From assembly GCA_030220185.1 (NCBI GenBank), contig JASPKZ010004568.1, forward strand, positions 563,501-627,500: DNA of 64,000 bases, in the 5' to 3' direction. Below the pieces are notes generated by a model. The model did not search any database. It saw only the letters and a program-made list of their open reading frames with translations, and was not told the DNA's origin. This stretch comes from Diploptera punctata (Eukaryota > Arthropoda > Insecta > Blattodea > Blaberidae). This document shows positions 62,930-64,000 of this stretch, in pieces; the first letter of the stretch is position 1, and the number at the start of each line of letters is the position of its first letter. The position numbers were made by a program, and so were the translations under genes.

Positions 62930-63515
62930 TTTGCATTGACTGACTCTCTAAGAAATACGGCTACTATATTGCATATATAGAGCATGGATGAGAGCAGATA
63001 GCGCATGCGGGTGATAATAAAAAAGCATTTGTAGCAATTGATTACTCCACCAAAAGAATGAACAACTGTTTACACTTTGTTAAACGAATTATTTTCCAGG
63101 AAATAACGTCGCAGAAAAATATAATTGACATATTTACATCACAGGACATCAGAAATTAATTAATACATATAATGTTGGTTATACATTTATCCTATAGGGT
63201 GCAGTATTATAATATTGCGATCCTTTGGCAACAAATGATTTGATCTGGTTGCAGTGATGAATAAAAGAAGCAAATTAGGCGAACTAATTGTTTCTCATTT
63301 GTTTACAAACTTCGCCGTTTAGATTAAATATATAAATATTTTAAAATAACTATAGTTAAATAATGATTAGTCAGTAAACAGCTTAATTTCATTCGTTAAA
63401 TAGTCATAACATATGCCACACTTGATTTCCAAATTCTCTACATAAATTCACTCCTCATCTCGTGAGTCGTAAATGTATCGATAATTTGGAAATCACCCGT
63501 TCGTAGCATTACTTA
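62930..63515 (-). repeat. Terminal-hairpin repeat family, copy 4 (right outer arm)
   Basis: Minus-strand copy ending at ...GGAAATCACCCGTTCGTAGCATTACTTAT. Contains the complement of GTTAGGACTATTTAACGAAT-like sequence, TCCAAATTCTCTACATAAAT and TCACTCCTCATCTCGTGAGT (foldback). Full-length and better preserved than the left outer arm. Confidence 0.85.
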
Positions 63516-63531
63516 TAATACATTTATCTGT

Positions 63532-63536
<5 letters not shown>

Positions 63537-63596
<60 letters not shown>
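63537..63596. repeat. (TA)n microsatellite
   Basis: About thirty TA units just outside the right end of the palindrome. Confidence 0.95.
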
Positions 63597-63601
<5 letters not shown>

Positions 63602-63790
63602 GCTAGCCCGGCGAACGTCGTATCGCCTTTAAATATTTTTACGTTATTTTTTTCCGATGTTTTAATAGTTATCTGCTATTCGGGGCGAAAACAAATCCAA
63701 CAAATCAAAGATCATAAAAATAGGTCCAGCCGTTCTTGAGTTATAAATAGTGTAACTGATCCGACTTTGTTTTATATATATATATAAGTC
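63597..63790. repeat. Dispersed repeat with CTAGCCCGGCGAACGTCG start
   Basis: ACTAGCTAGCCCGGCGAACG, GTCCAGCCGTTCTTGAGTTA, and a TTTTATATATATATA end. I know this layout (GC-rich CCCGGCGAA motif, 'CGTTCTTGAGTTATAAAT', TATATA end) as a dispersed arthropod repeat, possibly Helitron-related. Non-coding. Confidence 0.55.
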
Positions 63791-64000
63791 CCGGCCACGC
63801 GTTGCTGTGGCTAAGGTATACATTAAATTATGTTGTAGTAAACTAAGTGATAAATCTAAATCAGAAAGTTTTTGTTTTACACAATTTTTTAATTCTGGTA
63901 CGTTACCTACACCCGGTATAAATATTGGGTGGTGGTTATGTGGAAGTGGTGTTGTTGACTCAGATGAATTTATGTTGTCTGCATTCTCAGTATCGTCCAT
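63791..64000 (-). pseudogene. Possible retroelement ORF1 (gag-like) start, cut by the window edge
   Basis: Minus-strand open frame entering from the right: 'NINSSESTTPLPHNHHPIFI', 'PGVGNVPELKNCVKQKLSD'. P-P/H-x-I-x-I-x-x-V-x-x-x-x-x-L at this position resembles the N-terminal part of gag-like ORF1 proteins of Jockey-type LINEs, before their RNA-binding fold. The frame loses meaning at GC-rich CCACAGCAACGCGTGGCC, where another repeat begins. The ATG at the edge may not be the true start. Confidence 0.3.

Larger units (their letters stand above)
58320..63515. mobile_element. 5.2-kb nested palindromic (foldback-type) element
   Basis: Outer arms 58320-58830 and 62930-63515 are inverted copies of the terminal-hairpin family. 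Inner arms 60300-61370 and 61860-62905 are inverted copies of each other (~1.05 kb, about 90% by eye) and hold, in order toward the centre: a hairpin sequence, a tRNA-Tyr-like unit, two ~150-bp direct repeats with CAAAGTTTCAAGTCGAT, a GATA run and the 'inner segment' also found in copy 1. The centre (61371-61860) is unique. The left arm is interrupted by ~1.2 kb of other DNA. No transposase is visible, so it is non-autonomous or a chance inverted duplication. Confidence 0.75.

Overview
The window looks like repeat-dominated, AT-rich DNA from an arthropod, most probably an insect; the RTE-type LINE tails, tRNA-derived SINEs and mariner families resemble those of cockroach-like (blattodean) genomes, but the species is inference. 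I found no intact host protein-coding gene, no rRNA, no CRISPR array and no prokaryotic signal. Nearly every recognisable coding stretch is a frameshifted, 5'-truncated or internally deleted transposable-element fragment.

Layout. 0-9.8 kb: tail of an RNase H-bearing LINE, a 120-bp MITE, an internally deleted mariner with a duplicated end, two tRNA-derived SINEs, a CR1/L2-like LINE tail, and the 3' end plus LTR of an LTR retrotransposon. 9.8-16.8 kb: tRNA-like SINE pieces, a 1.1-kb inverted-repeat structure, the N-terminus of a Tc1/mariner-type transposase, an RTE tail. 16.8-20.6 kb: a U6 snRNA fragment head-to-head with the longest LINE of the window (endonuclease, RT, Cys/His tail, minisatellite 3' UTR), then a very short LTR-like unit with a primer-binding-like site. 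20.6-30.1 kb: mostly unrecognised DNA, a retropepsin fragment, the first copy of a terminal-hairpin repeat family, SINEs, a Helitron-like repeat. 30.4-31.7 kb: an insect gene-like or element-derived pseudogene of unknown function split by an RTE tail that itself carries a 213-bp insertion between 29-bp direct repeats. 32-57.5 kb: about a dozen RTE fragments on both strands, SINEs of several families, two further Helitron-like copies, mariner/Tc1 fragments and a 5'-truncated Penelope-like element with a GIY-YIG region. 58.3-63.5 kb: a roughly 5.2-kb nested palindromic element whose arms carry intron-containing tRNA-Tyr-like sequences and whose unique centre has a short open frame; this is the most unusual structure here.

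The parts do not form a pathway. Their relations are those of nested insertion: SINEs and non-autonomous elements presumably used the LINE machinery whose remnants lie around them, and AAT/ATT, ATG and GAA arrays mark old LINE or SINE tails. Boundaries are estimates from reading by eye, usually good to 10-30 bases for repeats and exact for the open frames quoted.
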